Positions 17,971 to 26,032 of a stretch of DNA of 64,000 nucleotides are shown in pieces. Origin of the DNA: Paenibacillus chitinolyticus NBRC 15660 (GTDB lineage Bacteria; Bacillota; Bacilli; Paenibacillales; NBRC-103111). The notes under the pieces were generated by a model. It saw nothing but the letters and a program-made list of their open reading frames with translations. It was not told where the DNA came from and did no database searches. The translations under genes and the position numbers were made by a program. The DNA is taken from contig NZ_BBJT01000003.1 in assembly GCF_000739915.1 (NCBI RefSeq), positions 310,001 through 374,000 of the forward strand, read 5' to 3'. Position 1 is the stretch's first letter. Each line of letters begins with the position of its first letter.

Positions 17971-19101
17971 TCACGTCCTTACCTTTTCATTTCTTACGAT
18001 AAAGGAAACAAATATAAGTAAAGCTGCAAAACAAAGCAAATATATCAGTTGCTGTGAAGCAGCAGCAATACCTTTCCCGGCTATAACATCTTTACCTGCT
18101 TGCAAAAACCATGTCGTCGGAAAAAAATCTCCGATCTGCTGCGCAAATTTAGGCATAATCTCCCGCGGCCAAAAACAGCCCCCCAGCATTAGCATAGGAA
18201 AGTAAATTAAAGTCGAGAGCGACCCAGCCATTAGGCGGGTGTTCGAGAATCTACTGATTGCTATACCTAGAGCGACACAAACTAGGGAGAAAGCCAAGCA
18301 TACGAGCAACACTTCTTGTTTCTGCTCAAATGTCTGCCCGAATGGAAAATCTACTATGCTAGCTATAATGCTCAGTAACAATACTGATTGAATAGCAGCG
18401 ATCACAAAACATGCCAGCATATTTTGTAGGAGATAACTAAATCTCGATATGGGCGTAACTGCAATACGATCATACACACCTGATAATTTATCTTGCAAGA
18501 TTAAACTGGTGGAGAATGTCATGAGAAATATCATACCACTAGCAATAAATCCTAATGATTTTACCGCATTGCTGACGTCTCGTTCTGAACCTGCATAGTT
18601 AAGCGAACTTTCATAGGTAACGTTAAACGCGCTGTTCTTGTAATAGTCCATGCCTTGGTAAAAAGTCTTCTCATCACCTCCAGACGCACTTGCAATTTTT
18701 TTCGCAGAAGATACATAGCTCGACACATACACTTTTACAGGACCAAAGATGTCAGTACCTGCTATATCATAGATTAATACAGAGACGTCCTCACCATCCA
18801 ACAAGCTTTCGGTGAAGCCCTGCTGAAAAAGCAATCCACCGTCTAGTTCTGAATTAATAACCTTACTTTTGATATCATCATTGCTTGTCAGATTGATAAT
18901 CTTGTACTGCCCCTCCAATTGTTCTATAAAATCTTGAGTAAACAAGGTATTGTCTTCATCTATTATCCCGATTTTATATTGAACTTCCTGAGATTTCACC
19001 ACAATCAAAAAAACAATCAGTATAATCGGTATAACAAAAATAAACAACAAACTCCAACCCTTCTGGAAAACACGTTTAATGCAATTAAGAAATATTGTCA
19101 T
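17971..19101 (-). CDS. ABC-2 type exporter permease, second subunit
   Basis: A membrane protein of 376 residues with one N-terminal helix (about 14-35), a large extracytoplasmic domain and five to six helices in the C-terminal half, the usual ABC-2 (DrrB/YhgE-like) layout. I take the ATG at 19101, preceded 8 bases upstream by GAGGAGG; it overlaps the stop of the previous permease as ATGA, which indicates translational coupling. With the ATPase and sister permease it should form an exporter for the hybrid product and possibly confer self-resistance. Transport of another substrate cannot be excluded from sequence alone. Confidence 0.9.
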   Translation of the reverse strand: MTIFLNCIKRVFQKGWSLLFIFVIPIILIVFLIVVKSQEVQYKIGIIDEDNTLFTQDFIEQLEGQYKIINLTSNDDIKSKVINSELDGGLLFQQGFTESLLDGEDVSVLIYDIAGTDIFGPVKVYVSSYVSSAKKIASASGGDEKTFYQGMDYYKNSAFNVTYESSLNYAGSERDVSNAVKSLGFIASGMIFLMTFSTSLILQDKLSGVYDRIAVTPISRFSYLLQNMLACFVIAAIQSVLLLSIIASIVDFPFGQTFEQKQEVLLVCLAFSLVCVALGIAISRFSNTRLMAGSLSTLIYFPMLMLGGCFWPREIMPKFAQQIGDFFPTTWFLQAGKDVIAGKGIAAASQQLIYLLCFAALLIFVSFIVRNEKVRT

Positions 19102-20246
19102 TCTACCGTCCTCCTCGAAGCAACCAAACTTACAAGCACGAATCCGATACAAATTAGTATCATTACTCCAATATTAATAAGTGCCTGTTCCACTTGATTC
19201 CCATATACGACATTGAAAAGAGCAGTCTTAGCGTAATAGCTTGGTGATAGATAGGCAACTGATCCAAAGTCCGCGATTACAAAACCGCCAACGATGAAAG
19301 TCCCCCCCAGACTTATAAAATTGGATATTGATTGTGCTTTTTGAATACTACGTGTAATAATAACCAGCATCAACCCAAGTAGTGTAACGAGTATGGATAA
19401 TATAAACAAAGTAAGAAGTACAACCATAATATGGTTTCCCCAATCCACACCATATACGTACTTTGTAAACAAGAGTAAGATGACCCCTTGGAGAAATGTC
19501 ACCAATGACAAACCAAGTCCTTTGCCAATATACTGTACATACGGTTTCACAGCAGACAAGCGCATTCGATTACCTAAAGGGCCCAAATAGTCTTCAGACG
19601 CCATAAAAATACCGTATTCTTGCCCGTATAATAATAGCATCAGTATCATCGCTATGCTGTAATACCCCATCGCAGTCGTCGCTTGCAAACTTGAACTTGT
19701 TAAGGATTGTTCTTTGACATTCTCTTCATTATTTTTCTGCAGCTCGGAAGCCATCGCATCGACTTCTGTTTGTCCTGTTATCTTATAAATAACACTAGAC
19801 GTATTCATCATATTAGTTAGACTACTTACAATGTTCTTAACAACCATCGTAGGTACACCATAATCTGTTGATAAGTAGACTTTGACGACATGGGGGAGAT
19901 CTTTATCGTCTGAGAAATTATCAGGAATATAAATAATGACATCTGCTTCGTCCTTATTAATAAGAACTTTGCCATCATCTAATGACATAACCGGCTTTAG
20001 TTCCGCCAGCTGAGTAACATCATTTGAATGTAAAACAGCATCAACAATAGCGCCATTCCTGCCTGAATCAAGGTTTGCATAAGCTATTGTGACCTTCCCC
20101 AATGACTTTTGTATATCATATGTACTACCGAATACCGAACCCAAAATGAGAATAACGATAGCATAAGTAAGCAAATTAATCAAAATTGCTTTTGGATTCA
20201 TGATCATCCGTTTAACCGCATAGAACATCTGGAACAAAATATTCAT
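19098..20246 (-). CDS. ABC-2 type exporter permease, first subunit
   Basis: An ABC-2 family permease of 382 residues: an N-terminal helix (about 20-42), an extracytoplasmic domain of roughly 150 residues, then about five C-terminal helices. The ATG at 20246 has AGAGG 7 bases upstream; a TTG 24 bases earlier has no better signal. It follows the ATPase by 20 bases and overlaps the next permease by four. Two different half-permeases with one ATPase imply a heterodimeric channel. The biosynthetic context suggests product export. Confidence 0.9.
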   Translation of the reverse strand: MNILFQMFYAVKRMIMNPKAILINLLTYAIVILILGSVFGSTYDIQKSLGKVTIAYANLDSGRNGAIVDAVLHSNDVTQLAELKPVMSLDDGKVLINKDEADVIIYIPDNFSDDKDLPHVVKVYLSTDYGVPTMVVKNIVSSLTNMMNTSSVIYKITGQTEVDAMASELQKNNEENVKEQSLTSSSLQATTAMGYYSIAMILMLLLYGQEYGIFMASEDYLGPLGNRMRLSAVKPYVQYIGKGLGLSLVTFLQGVILLLFTKYVYGVDWGNHIMVVLLTLFILSILVTLLGLMLVIITRSIQKAQSISNFISLGGTFIVGGFVIADFGSVAYLSPSYYAKTALFNVVYGNQVEQALINIGVMILICIGFVLVSLVASRRTVE

Positions 20247-20266
20247 TGCATATCCTCTTTTCCGAT

Positions 20267-21199
20267 TCAATCACGCAACTTTTTACCTGTTAATTGGAGG
20301 AAAACAGTTTCTAAATTCGGTTTTTCTACTGCCATATATTTTATATTAAAGTGTTGCTTGATTAATTGTTCCAATATAAGAGGAATACGACTGTCATCTT
20401 TGTCTAGTTTAATTTCTAATATCTCTTCGTTAACACTAAAGGACAAAACTCCATCAAAGGACTCGATTACTTTGACAGATTCCGCTGCATTAGCAGTGAA
20501 TTCCAATCTTAGGCACACTTCGTGGATATGGTCAGCGATTAATTCGTCAATTGTCCCAAGTGCAATTAACTGACCAAAATCCATGATAGCAACACGGTCA
20601 CAGATTGCCTCGATTTCTTCCATATAGTGAGTCGTATAAATGACCGTCGTGCCTTCTTTGTTCATTATACGGATAGATTCCAAGATATGATTGCGTGATT
20701 GCGGATCAACCCCAACCGTCGGTTCGTCCATAAATAGAACACGCGGTTTATGCACAATCGCACAAGCAATATTGAGCCTTCGCTTCATGCCGCCTGAAAA
20801 GGTGCTCACTTTCGATTTCCTTCTGTCCCAAAGACCAGTAAACTCCAGTGCCTTCTTAACCATTTGTGCTAACTCATTTCCTCGCAGACCATACAATCTG
20901 CCCCAATAAGTGACATTATCTATCGCATTTAACGTTTCAAATACAGCAATTTCCTGAGGAACGTAACCAATTTTGCGTTTAATCTCTGTTGCATGTTTTG
21001 AAAAGTCTTTGCCGAGTATCTTCACTGAGCCACTGTTAAAACGTAAAAGTCCTAAAATCGTATTCATCAACGTAGACTTCCCAGCCCCATTCGGTCCTAG
21101 CAGCCCAAATATCTCACCTTCACGTATGCTCAGAGTAACCCCTTTCAACACATCGAGATTATTGTATTTTTTGACCACGTCTGAAACTTCGATTATCAT
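20267..21199 (-). CDS. ABC exporter ATP-binding protein (DrrA-like)
   Basis: A 310-residue ABC ATPase. Walker A is GPNGAGKST, the signature is FSGGMKRR, Walker B is VLFMDEP and the switch histidine lies in TTHYMEE. After the nucleotide-binding domain comes the accessory C-terminal domain seen in DrrA-type antibiotic exporter ATPases. The start at 21199 (MIIEV) is supported by GGAGG 8 bases upstream; the open frame continues to 21229 without a better site. This is the first exporter gene after the long leader, so its expression should depend on antitermination in that leader. Confidence 0.93.
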   Translation of the reverse strand: MIIEVSDVVKKYNNLDVLKGVTLSIREGEIFGLLGPNGAGKSTLMNTILGLLRFNSGSVKILGKDFSKHATEIKRKIGYVPQEIAVFETLNAIDNVTYWGRLYGLRGNELAQMVKKALEFTGLWDRRKSKVSTFSGGMKRRLNIACAIVHKPRVLFMDEPTVGVDPQSRNHILESIRIMNKEGTTVIYTTHYMEEIEAICDRVAIMDFGQLIALGTIDELIADHIHEVCLRLEFTANAAESVKVIESFDGVLSFSVNEEILEIKLDKDDSRIPLILEQLIKQHFNIKYMAVEKPNLETVFLQLTGKKLRD

Positions 21200-21258
21200 A
21201 CGCACATCCTCCATAATACAGGTCGTCATGTTCTACCCCCACATTAATAGTAAATGCA

Positions 21259-21306
21259 TCAATTTAATAAATCTGAGTCCTTGATATAACAAGGTTCTTT
21301 AGGCAT
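21259..21306 (-). other. possible 15-codon leader ORF
   Basis: A short ORF on the operon strand, ATG to TGA, preceded by GGGGAGGTG at good spacing and containing a small CCTTG/CAAGG hairpin. It ends 59 bases before the exporter ATPase start. It could be a translated leader peptide. Its start also coincides with an imperfect inverted repeat that may be an insertion-sequence end, so it could equally be an accident. Confidence 0.25.
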
Positions 21307-21486
21307 AAAAAAGAGCACCTCCCCAAATCTCGAATAGGTTAAGCGACTAAGCAAACCAAAGAGACGAGGTGAACTCCCTATGCCTTATATTCCGGAAACA
21401 TCGATTTGACATTATATTTTCAACTCTAGGTATCTCATCGATCCTGAGTTTAGTCAGAAAAAAGTCGCGTCACGGAGCGCCTGTTG
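21301..21486 (+). pseudogene. probable decayed insertion-sequence fragment
   Basis: Imperfect inverted repeats of about 20 bases (21301-21321 and 21366-21385) lie just before a GAGGTG site and an ATG at 21380 that opens MPYIPETS. That frame stops at once, and a shifted frame continues with FDIIFSTLGISS and KKSRHGAPVEV, which reminds me of the N-terminus of DDE transposases. The rest is lost. A further open stretch (21487-21643) containing LRRRIAAQLTGTYF is unassigned. Confidence 0.35.
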
Positions 21487-21643
21487 AAGTTGAAAAAAAG
21501 AAAGCCTAAACACGAGCGTGAAGCTTGGTTAAAAAAAGCAAATGGAGGACGAACAGAAATCAATCTGCGAAGAAGAATTGCAGCTCAACTAACCGGTACT
21601 TATTTTACGTTAAGAGACGAGATACCCATCGAGCCTCGATGAG

Positions 21644-21801
21644 GAATCAAGAAAAGTAGTTAGGGGGAAACATCTATTTTAATATGGATTTAAAGGGTTC
21701 ACTTTACAGTATCTAAACTACACATTTAAGTATGCAACTATGGATTCAAAAATGAAGTTGATGAAATTGGAGGAGTCTGTTGCTCTTTAAGGCAATGCAT
21801 T
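21644..21801. other. leader region, no gene seen
   Basis: AT-rich sequence within the transcribed leader of the biosynthetic operon. I see no coding potential on either strand and no strong structure here. It separates the 13-bp inverted repeat from the decayed element. Confidence 0.5.
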
Positions 21802-21842
21802 ATGAAATTCATTCAAATATAGAAGATTCGAATGAATTTCAT
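21802..21842 (-). repeat. 13-bp perfect inverted repeat in the operon leader
   Basis: Arms 21802-21814 and 21830-21842 are exact complements separated by 15 bases. It lies about 50 bases downstream of the leader terminator in the direction of transcription. It could be an RNA stem, a DNA operator or the trace of an inserted element. No U-run follows. Confidence 0.7.
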
Positions 21843-21892
21843 CAATAATGATCTATTTGATCAAAGCTTCACATTGTGTAACTCAATCCACA

Positions 21893-21935
21893 AAAAAATA
21901 GCGACCTATATCCATTTAAATACAGGCCGCTTACT
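21893..21935 (-). terminator. intrinsic terminator inside the operon leader
   Basis: Read on the minus strand, a 12-pair stem (two G-U pairs), AGCGGCCTGTAT against ATATAGGTCGCT, with a loop of about 8 bases, is followed by ATTTTTTT. It lies about 230 bases after the proposed start site and well before the exporter ATPase, so it should stop transcription of the whole cluster unless overcome. This is the arrangement expected for a LoaP-controlled operon. Confidence 0.75.
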
Positions 21936-21961
21936 CTTATGTATTTTTTCCTAATTACTCC

Positions 21962-22099
21962 TTGTGAAATTTTCGACATTTTTCACAAAAAACCCAGCTT
22001 CGCCCTTTCGTCCAGCCATATTTTCACCGAACTACTGAAGCTACTTGTTATGTTTCCTTATGACCAATAACGTGCCGAAACATCGATTATTGCCAGTCA
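21962..22099 (-). promoter_or_regulatory. structured 5' leader RNA, candidate LoaP recognition element
   Basis: Between the proposed start site and the terminator the minus-strand transcript can form three hairpins: a 10-pair stem with a 3-base bulge (arms 22061-22070 and 22087-22099), a six-pair stem closing a large loop (21996-22001 with 22037-22042), and TTGTGAAA/TTTCACAA (21962-21969 with 21981-21988). LoaP proteins are known to act through a leader RNA hairpin; which of these would serve is inference. Confidence 0.45.
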
Positions 22100-22171
22100 G
22101 GTATTGTTATATTCATTTTATTAATATCTTTAATAATGTTAATATGTTATAAAGCGATATATCATGATCAA

Positions 22172-22200
22172 ATAATACTCCCGTACACAAAATTTGTCAA
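22172..22200 (-). promoter_or_regulatory. sigma-A promoter of the biosynthetic operon
   Basis: On the minus strand, TTGACA (22195-22200), a 17-base spacer and TATTAT (22172-22177). This is a near-consensus vegetative promoter. Predicted initiation is near 22165, giving a leader of about 970 bases before the exporter ATPase. It lies downstream of the LoaP-like gene, so that gene can be transcribed separately. Confidence 0.75.
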
Positions 22201-22345
22201 TAGTTATCAAAATATAGGACGATGGTGTAAAGTTATTCGTTTTTTTCCATGCTAGATATTATTTAGATATTAAAAGAAATGAATTTGTTTCTTACTTCTA
22301 TAACATAAATCCAGCAAGGGCTAGAGGCAGCTTTTCGCGGGATTT

Positions 22346-22894
22346 TTAATTTGAAGGTTCATAGGAACGTGGATTTAATTTGTGAATAATTTCAACTCCG
22401 ACATCTACCAGTTTTTCGTTTCCCAAAAAGTTCAGTGCAATCTTAGCTCTATTTTTACGGCTATCTACTTTTTTAATGATTCCTTCTAATCCTTTTAGAG
22501 GCCCTGAAGTGACAAGTACTTTTGATTTAACAAGATAAATGCTAGAATACTCCAATGTATCTCTATCACCAAGCAATTTAATAATGGGTTCGATTTCTTG
22601 AGGCTCTATTTTACATTCCTCTTGATTAAAGCTCTTTCCATTATGTACGATACGGTAGCAGCGGGGGATTCTCTTAATTTTATAGTAGATTTCGTCGGTC
22701 AACCTACAATTGATCAGAACATAGCCAGGGAAAAGTTTCTTTATAACATGTTGAATCTCGCCGTTTTTTCTCTCGGGCACTCTTCGCTTAGGAACTACGG
22801 CGTTTAAAACGGAGCAGTCAAAATGCAGATTAAGATGTTGGAGCACTATTTCTTCTTGATTGGATTCAACAAATAATGCGTACCAGTATTTCAT
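22346..22894 (-). CDS. loaP: LoaP-like specialised NusG paralogue (transcription antiterminator)
   Basis: A 182-residue protein with an N-terminal NGN domain (opening MKYWYALFVES, then KKLFPGYVLINC) and a C-terminal KOW domain (KVLVTSGPLKGLEGIIKKVD). Those are the two parts of NusG/RfaH proteins. It differs from housekeeping NusG and stands alone beside a polyketide operon, the known setting of LoaP, which lets RNA polymerase read through terminators in long antibiotic operons of Bacillus and Paenibacillus. The ATG at 22894 has AAGGTGG upstream; an earlier in-frame start at 22942 lacks one. The operon downstream has a leader terminator of the kind LoaP overcomes. Confidence 0.88.
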   Translation of the reverse strand: MKYWYALFVESNQEEIVLQHLNLHFDCSVLNAVVPKRRVPERKNGEIQHVIKKLFPGYVLINCRLTDEIYYKIKRIPRCYRIVHNGKSFNQEECKIEPQEIEPIIKLLGDRDTLEYSSIYLVKSKVLVTSGPLKGLEGIIKKVDSRKNRAKIALNFLGNEKLVDVGVEIIHKLNPRSYEPSN

Positions 22895-22922
22895 TTCCCT
22901 CTCCACCTTTAATTTGGATAAT

Positions 22923-22928
22923 ATTATA
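22923..22928 (-). promoter_or_regulatory. possible -10 box of the LoaP-like gene
   Basis: TATAAT on the minus strand, about 30 bases before the LoaP-like ATG in very AT-rich sequence. I find no good -35 hexamer at the right distance, so this is tentative. Confidence 0.3.
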
Positions 22929-23093
22929 GCTATAGCATACAACCTTTATCCTAAAAATTTTGTAATATTTTGTAGTATAAAGTTTGTATGCGCTTTATTT
23001 TATATTCGATTTAATAATTGGAAAAACAACATCCTGTGTAAAAAAAGGATTTTAAATCAAAATATGTACCATGCCTGTTGATTAACCGTATAT

Positions 23094-23690
23094 TTAACTT
23101 TCATCTATAGTAATTAATCGCTCTCTCTTATTAAGAAAAGCGAGTTTTACAACTAAAGCAACATAAAGTTGGCCATAGACCGCATTTTCAGATGTGCCAA
23201 ACAAGGTCGGTACGTTCAAATGTTGGTGGATCCAACGGAAAAAAAGCTCAATTTTCCAGTGAGCTTTATACATGTCAGCAATTTGTTCCGGCGAAGTACC
23301 TAGTAAATTGGTAACCGCTCGAATCTCACGTCCATGCCCATCATCAAACATGACTACGCGATGTCGCCAACGAGAGCGACATTGCTTGGTTCCAAACTGA
23401 CAGGTAATGTCACGTGTGACAGGCGAATCGTTTGGTTACTGCCTCCGTAAGGCGCAGGGTTTTTCCAAGTGGACATTTTCTTTTAATCGAATTACAAAAT
23501 ACTGACTTTCTGAAACATAGTGATCGAACCGTTCAATCTTTCCGTAGGCTCGGTCTTGCACGAGAATAAACGCTTGATTTGCAAGCTTTTCACCAACAGG
23601 ACCATCATGCCGGGAGGCTGTTGTCTCTTCCACATCCGCAGCCACATTCGCTCCGTCCAAACCAACCCCAACGTCTAAAATCTACGGACA
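23094..23690 (-). pseudogene. interrupted IS4-family transposase
   Basis: About 190 residues of a DDE transposase in one frame broken by an in-frame TAA at 23436-23438. The upstream part has VQDRAYGKIERFDHYV and YFVIRLKENV; the downstream part ends with the IS4/IS231-type HWKIELFFRWIHQHL. The N-terminal third, with the first catalytic Asp, is missing or reduced, and I see no terminal repeats. It is probably immobile. It lies between the LoaP-like gene and other gene fragments, marking an old insertion at the island edge. Confidence 0.8.
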
Positions 23691-23735
23691 GAGTTCCAAA
23701 CCTCCCAGAGTACAGCCATTTCATAAAAATCCCGT

Positions 23736-23873
23736 TTATCTTCGTAAGTTACTATTTCCCATTTCAATTTCACTCAGATTCCCTTGAGAGATTCCCATAC
23801 TTTTTGCAAACTGAGATTGGTTTAGATTATTTTCTTTACGAATACATTTTATTCTATATCCACTATCACTCAT
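23736..23873 (-). pseudogene. truncated XRE-family HTH regulator
   Basis: A 45-residue ORF with the helix-turn-helix pattern of Cro/CI regulators (RKENNLNQSQFAKSMGISQ, then NLSEIEMG) and a strong AAAGGTGGGGG site 4 bases before the ATG. Full XRE domains need about 55-65 residues, and this one stops just after the recognition helix. Truncation by the adjacent IS4 remnant is likely. A functional mini-repressor is unlikely. Confidence 0.7.
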
Positions 23874-23955
23874 TTATCCCCCACCTTTCATCAAGTTCCA
23901 TACAAATTGAATGTTCATTTATTAAAAAGAAGGCAGCCTGGACAGTAAGGGGATA

Positions 23956-24235
23956 TTACCAATATTCGCCGGGTGTCTGACCTGTCTTTTGTTTACATAC
24001 AAGCATGAAATGCTTGGGGCTCTGGTACCCGGATAACCTCGCTACATCGAAAATTTTCATCGTGGTCGATTGGATAGCAACTGCTTCGCGCGTTGTATCC
24101 GAGCAGCTGCGGTATAATCAGATAAATTCAGCGACATCACCTGTTTGAACCGCTGGCCTAGATATGCCGCGTTCAGATTCACGTATCGCGTCTACCTTAT
24201 GCGCGGACAGATAATCCGGCGACGGGACATGAACC
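23956..24235 (-). pseudogene. C-terminal remnant of an AraC/YesN-type regulator
   Basis: The minus strand encodes LNAAYLGQRFKQ, SDYTAAARIQRAKQLL and, in a shifted frame, FDVARLSGYQSPKHFML and KTGQTPGEYW followed by a stop. Together these form most of an AraC DNA-binding domain broken by a frameshift near 24070. The receiver and N-terminal parts are absent. It lies just downstream of an Lpl-type importer, where such regulators are often found, so it may be the importer's former regulator. Confidence 0.75.
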
Positions 24236-24269
24236 ATTCCCCTTTCTTCCTTACCGGGCTATAAAAAAA

Positions 24270-24292
24270 GAGAAGGACGTCACGTCCTCCTC
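24270..24292 (-). terminator. intrinsic terminator of the first importer operon
   Basis: On the minus strand a 10-pair stem around a TGA loop is followed by TTTTTTT, 18 bases after the solute-binding protein stop. Confidence 0.8.
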
Positions 24293-24310
24293 CCGCTCTG
24301 CCTCAAACCC

Positions 24311-25942
24311 TTACTTGCTGCTTTTATACCGCTCGTAAGACTGCTTGTAAATCTTCATATATTCGTCCACGCCCATCTTCTGCACGGTCGCCACGTATTT
24401 GTCCCACTCGGACATCGGCTGGGAGCCGGTGATGAATTTCGCTTCCATTTCGCCGATGTACGTTTCCATATCCTTGCCCACTGTCGAGCGGAATTCGGTC
24501 TCTTCTTCGGTGAAGTTGAAGTTGTTCCACAGCTCCTTCACGGCGTAAGGCTCCGCTTTTTTGCCCGTTTCCACGGATTCCGGCAGCGTTTCCGAGCCCT
24601 TGAAATATTTCTGCTGCACGTATCCCGGATAGCTACCCCCGAGCCACGTGATGTATTTCGCCAGAGCTTGGTCCATCGTCAGGCCGTTCGGGTTTTTCGT
24701 GATTTCCTCGACGAATTCGAGCTTGCCGTCCGCCGTTTTCGTATAAGTCTGGCCTTCGATTCCCATGAAATAAAACGTCGCGCCTTCATCGCCGTAAAAA
24801 TGGTCGATCCACCGCACGGTCGCTTCCGGATTCTTGTTCTTGTCCGTAATGACGAACGCGCCGGGCCATACGGCAGGCACCTTGACGTGCGAGTACAGCT
24901 GGTCGCCGTGAGGGCCTTTCAGTGCGCCAAGCCCGAAATAGCCGGTCTGGTTCATCTGGGTTTTCGGATTCGGATTGATGGTGGCGCCGAATACGCCTTT
25001 CTGTCCTTTCGCGAACAGGGCCGCCGTCTTGATCGTAAAGATTTCTTTATCGATCAAGCCTTCGGTGTACAGCTTGCGCATGTACTCGATCACTTCTTTG
25101 TAACCCGGGTCCGTCCGGAAAAACCGCAGGTCGCCGCCTTTCGGGTCCACATCGACGAATTTGTGGCCGAGACCGCGGTTTCCGAAGCCCCACGCCCCGC
25201 GCAGCTGCTCGATCAGCGGGTTGATTCCCTCTCCCGCATATGGAATTTCATCCGCCTGCCCGTTCCCGTTCAGGTCGGTTTCTTTGATCTTTTTCAAATA
25301 CTGGTAAAACTCCTCCGTCGTGGCCGGCTCCTTCATGCCCAGCTTATCCAGCCAGTCCTGCTTGACCCAGAGCGGGGTCCCGATCAGCATCGGAAGAAAT
25401 TCCGGGCTGTAGAAGGAAGGGAACGAATAAATGTTGCCGTCCGGCATCGTCAGCCCCTTCTTCAAATCCGGGTATTTCTCCATCAGTTTCTTGAAGTTCG
25501 GAGCGTACTGGTCGATGAGGTCGTTCAGCTTGACGAAGGTTCCCTGCGCCCCGTATTTCATCAGGTCGGAGGAAGGCACGCGAGCCGAATAGAACGCGTC
25601 GGGATAATCTCCTCCGGCCAGCGCGAGATTGCGTTTTTCCGTCAGATTTTCAAACGGGACGAGCTGGAACTTGATGTTCATGTTGGTCATTTTGGCATAT
25701 TCTTTCCAAACGAGCGTTTCTTCGAAGTTATTGCCGTTCGTCGCCGCCTTCCCCGTGAAGAAGGTGAGCGATACCGGCTCCTTGGCGATGGGCATTCCCG
25801 TCGGATTCAAATTCGCCACTTCTTTCTTGCTGTCTTTGCCGTCCGCGCTTCCCGCGCCTTCGTTTCCTCCGCTGCATGCCGACAGTACGCTTACGGCCAT
25901 GGCAACGGTTAACGTCACGGCTGTCCATCTCATTTTTCTCAT
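24311..25942 (-). CDS. sugar ABC transporter substrate-binding lipoprotein (LplA-like)
   Basis: A 543-residue extracellular solute-binding protein of family 1. The signal peptide starts MRKMRWTAVTLTVAMA and ends in the lipobox VLSAC, followed by a Gly/Ser-rich linker. The size and the KPEATVRWIDHFYGDEGA region resemble Bacillus LplA and Paenibacillus oligosaccharide-binding proteins. The start at 25942 has GGAGG 10 bases upstream; the longer frame to 26026 lacks a site and would bury the signal peptide. It is the last gene of a three-gene importer with the two permeases upstream; no ATPase is encoded here, so a shared MsmK-type ATPase is expected. The ligand is unknown. Confidence 0.92.
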   Translation of the reverse strand: MRKMRWTAVTLTVAMAVSVLSACSGGNEGAGSADGKDSKKEVANLNPTGMPIAKEPVSLTFFTGKAATNGNNFEETLVWKEYAKMTNMNIKFQLVPFENLTEKRNLALAGGDYPDAFYSARVPSSDLMKYGAQGTFVKLNDLIDQYAPNFKKLMEKYPDLKKGLTMPDGNIYSFPSFYSPEFLPMLIGTPLWVKQDWLDKLGMKEPATTEEFYQYLKKIKETDLNGNGQADEIPYAGEGINPLIEQLRGAWGFGNRGLGHKFVDVDPKGGDLRFFRTDPGYKEVIEYMRKLYTEGLIDKEIFTIKTAALFAKGQKGVFGATINPNPKTQMNQTGYFGLGALKGPHGDQLYSHVKVPAVWPGAFVITDKNKNPEATVRWIDHFYGDEGATFYFMGIEGQTYTKTADGKLEFVEEITKNPNGLTMDQALAKYITWLGGSYPGYVQQKYFKGSETLPESVETGKKAEPYAVKELWNNFNFTEEETEFRSTVGKDMETYIGEMEAKFITGSQPMSEWDKYVATVQKMGVDEYMKIYKQSYERYKSSK

Positions 25943-26032
25943 CAGCAAATCTTCCTCCCTTAATCCATTGTATCTATCGGCAGCCGGGGTGTCAGCCCCG
26001 GCGGACCCGAGAAGTTTTCCGTTCATTCAAAA

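Noticed and set aside
21990-22060. Possible cyclic-di-GMP or other known riboswitch in the leader
   Set aside because: A few GAAA and GAAGC elements look similar, but the conserved core of the class I aptamer is not there.
24668-25912. Long open frame opposite the substrate-binding protein
   Set aside because: Shadow of a GC-rich gene: the opposite strand has a signal peptide, lipobox and family motifs, and this frame shows none.
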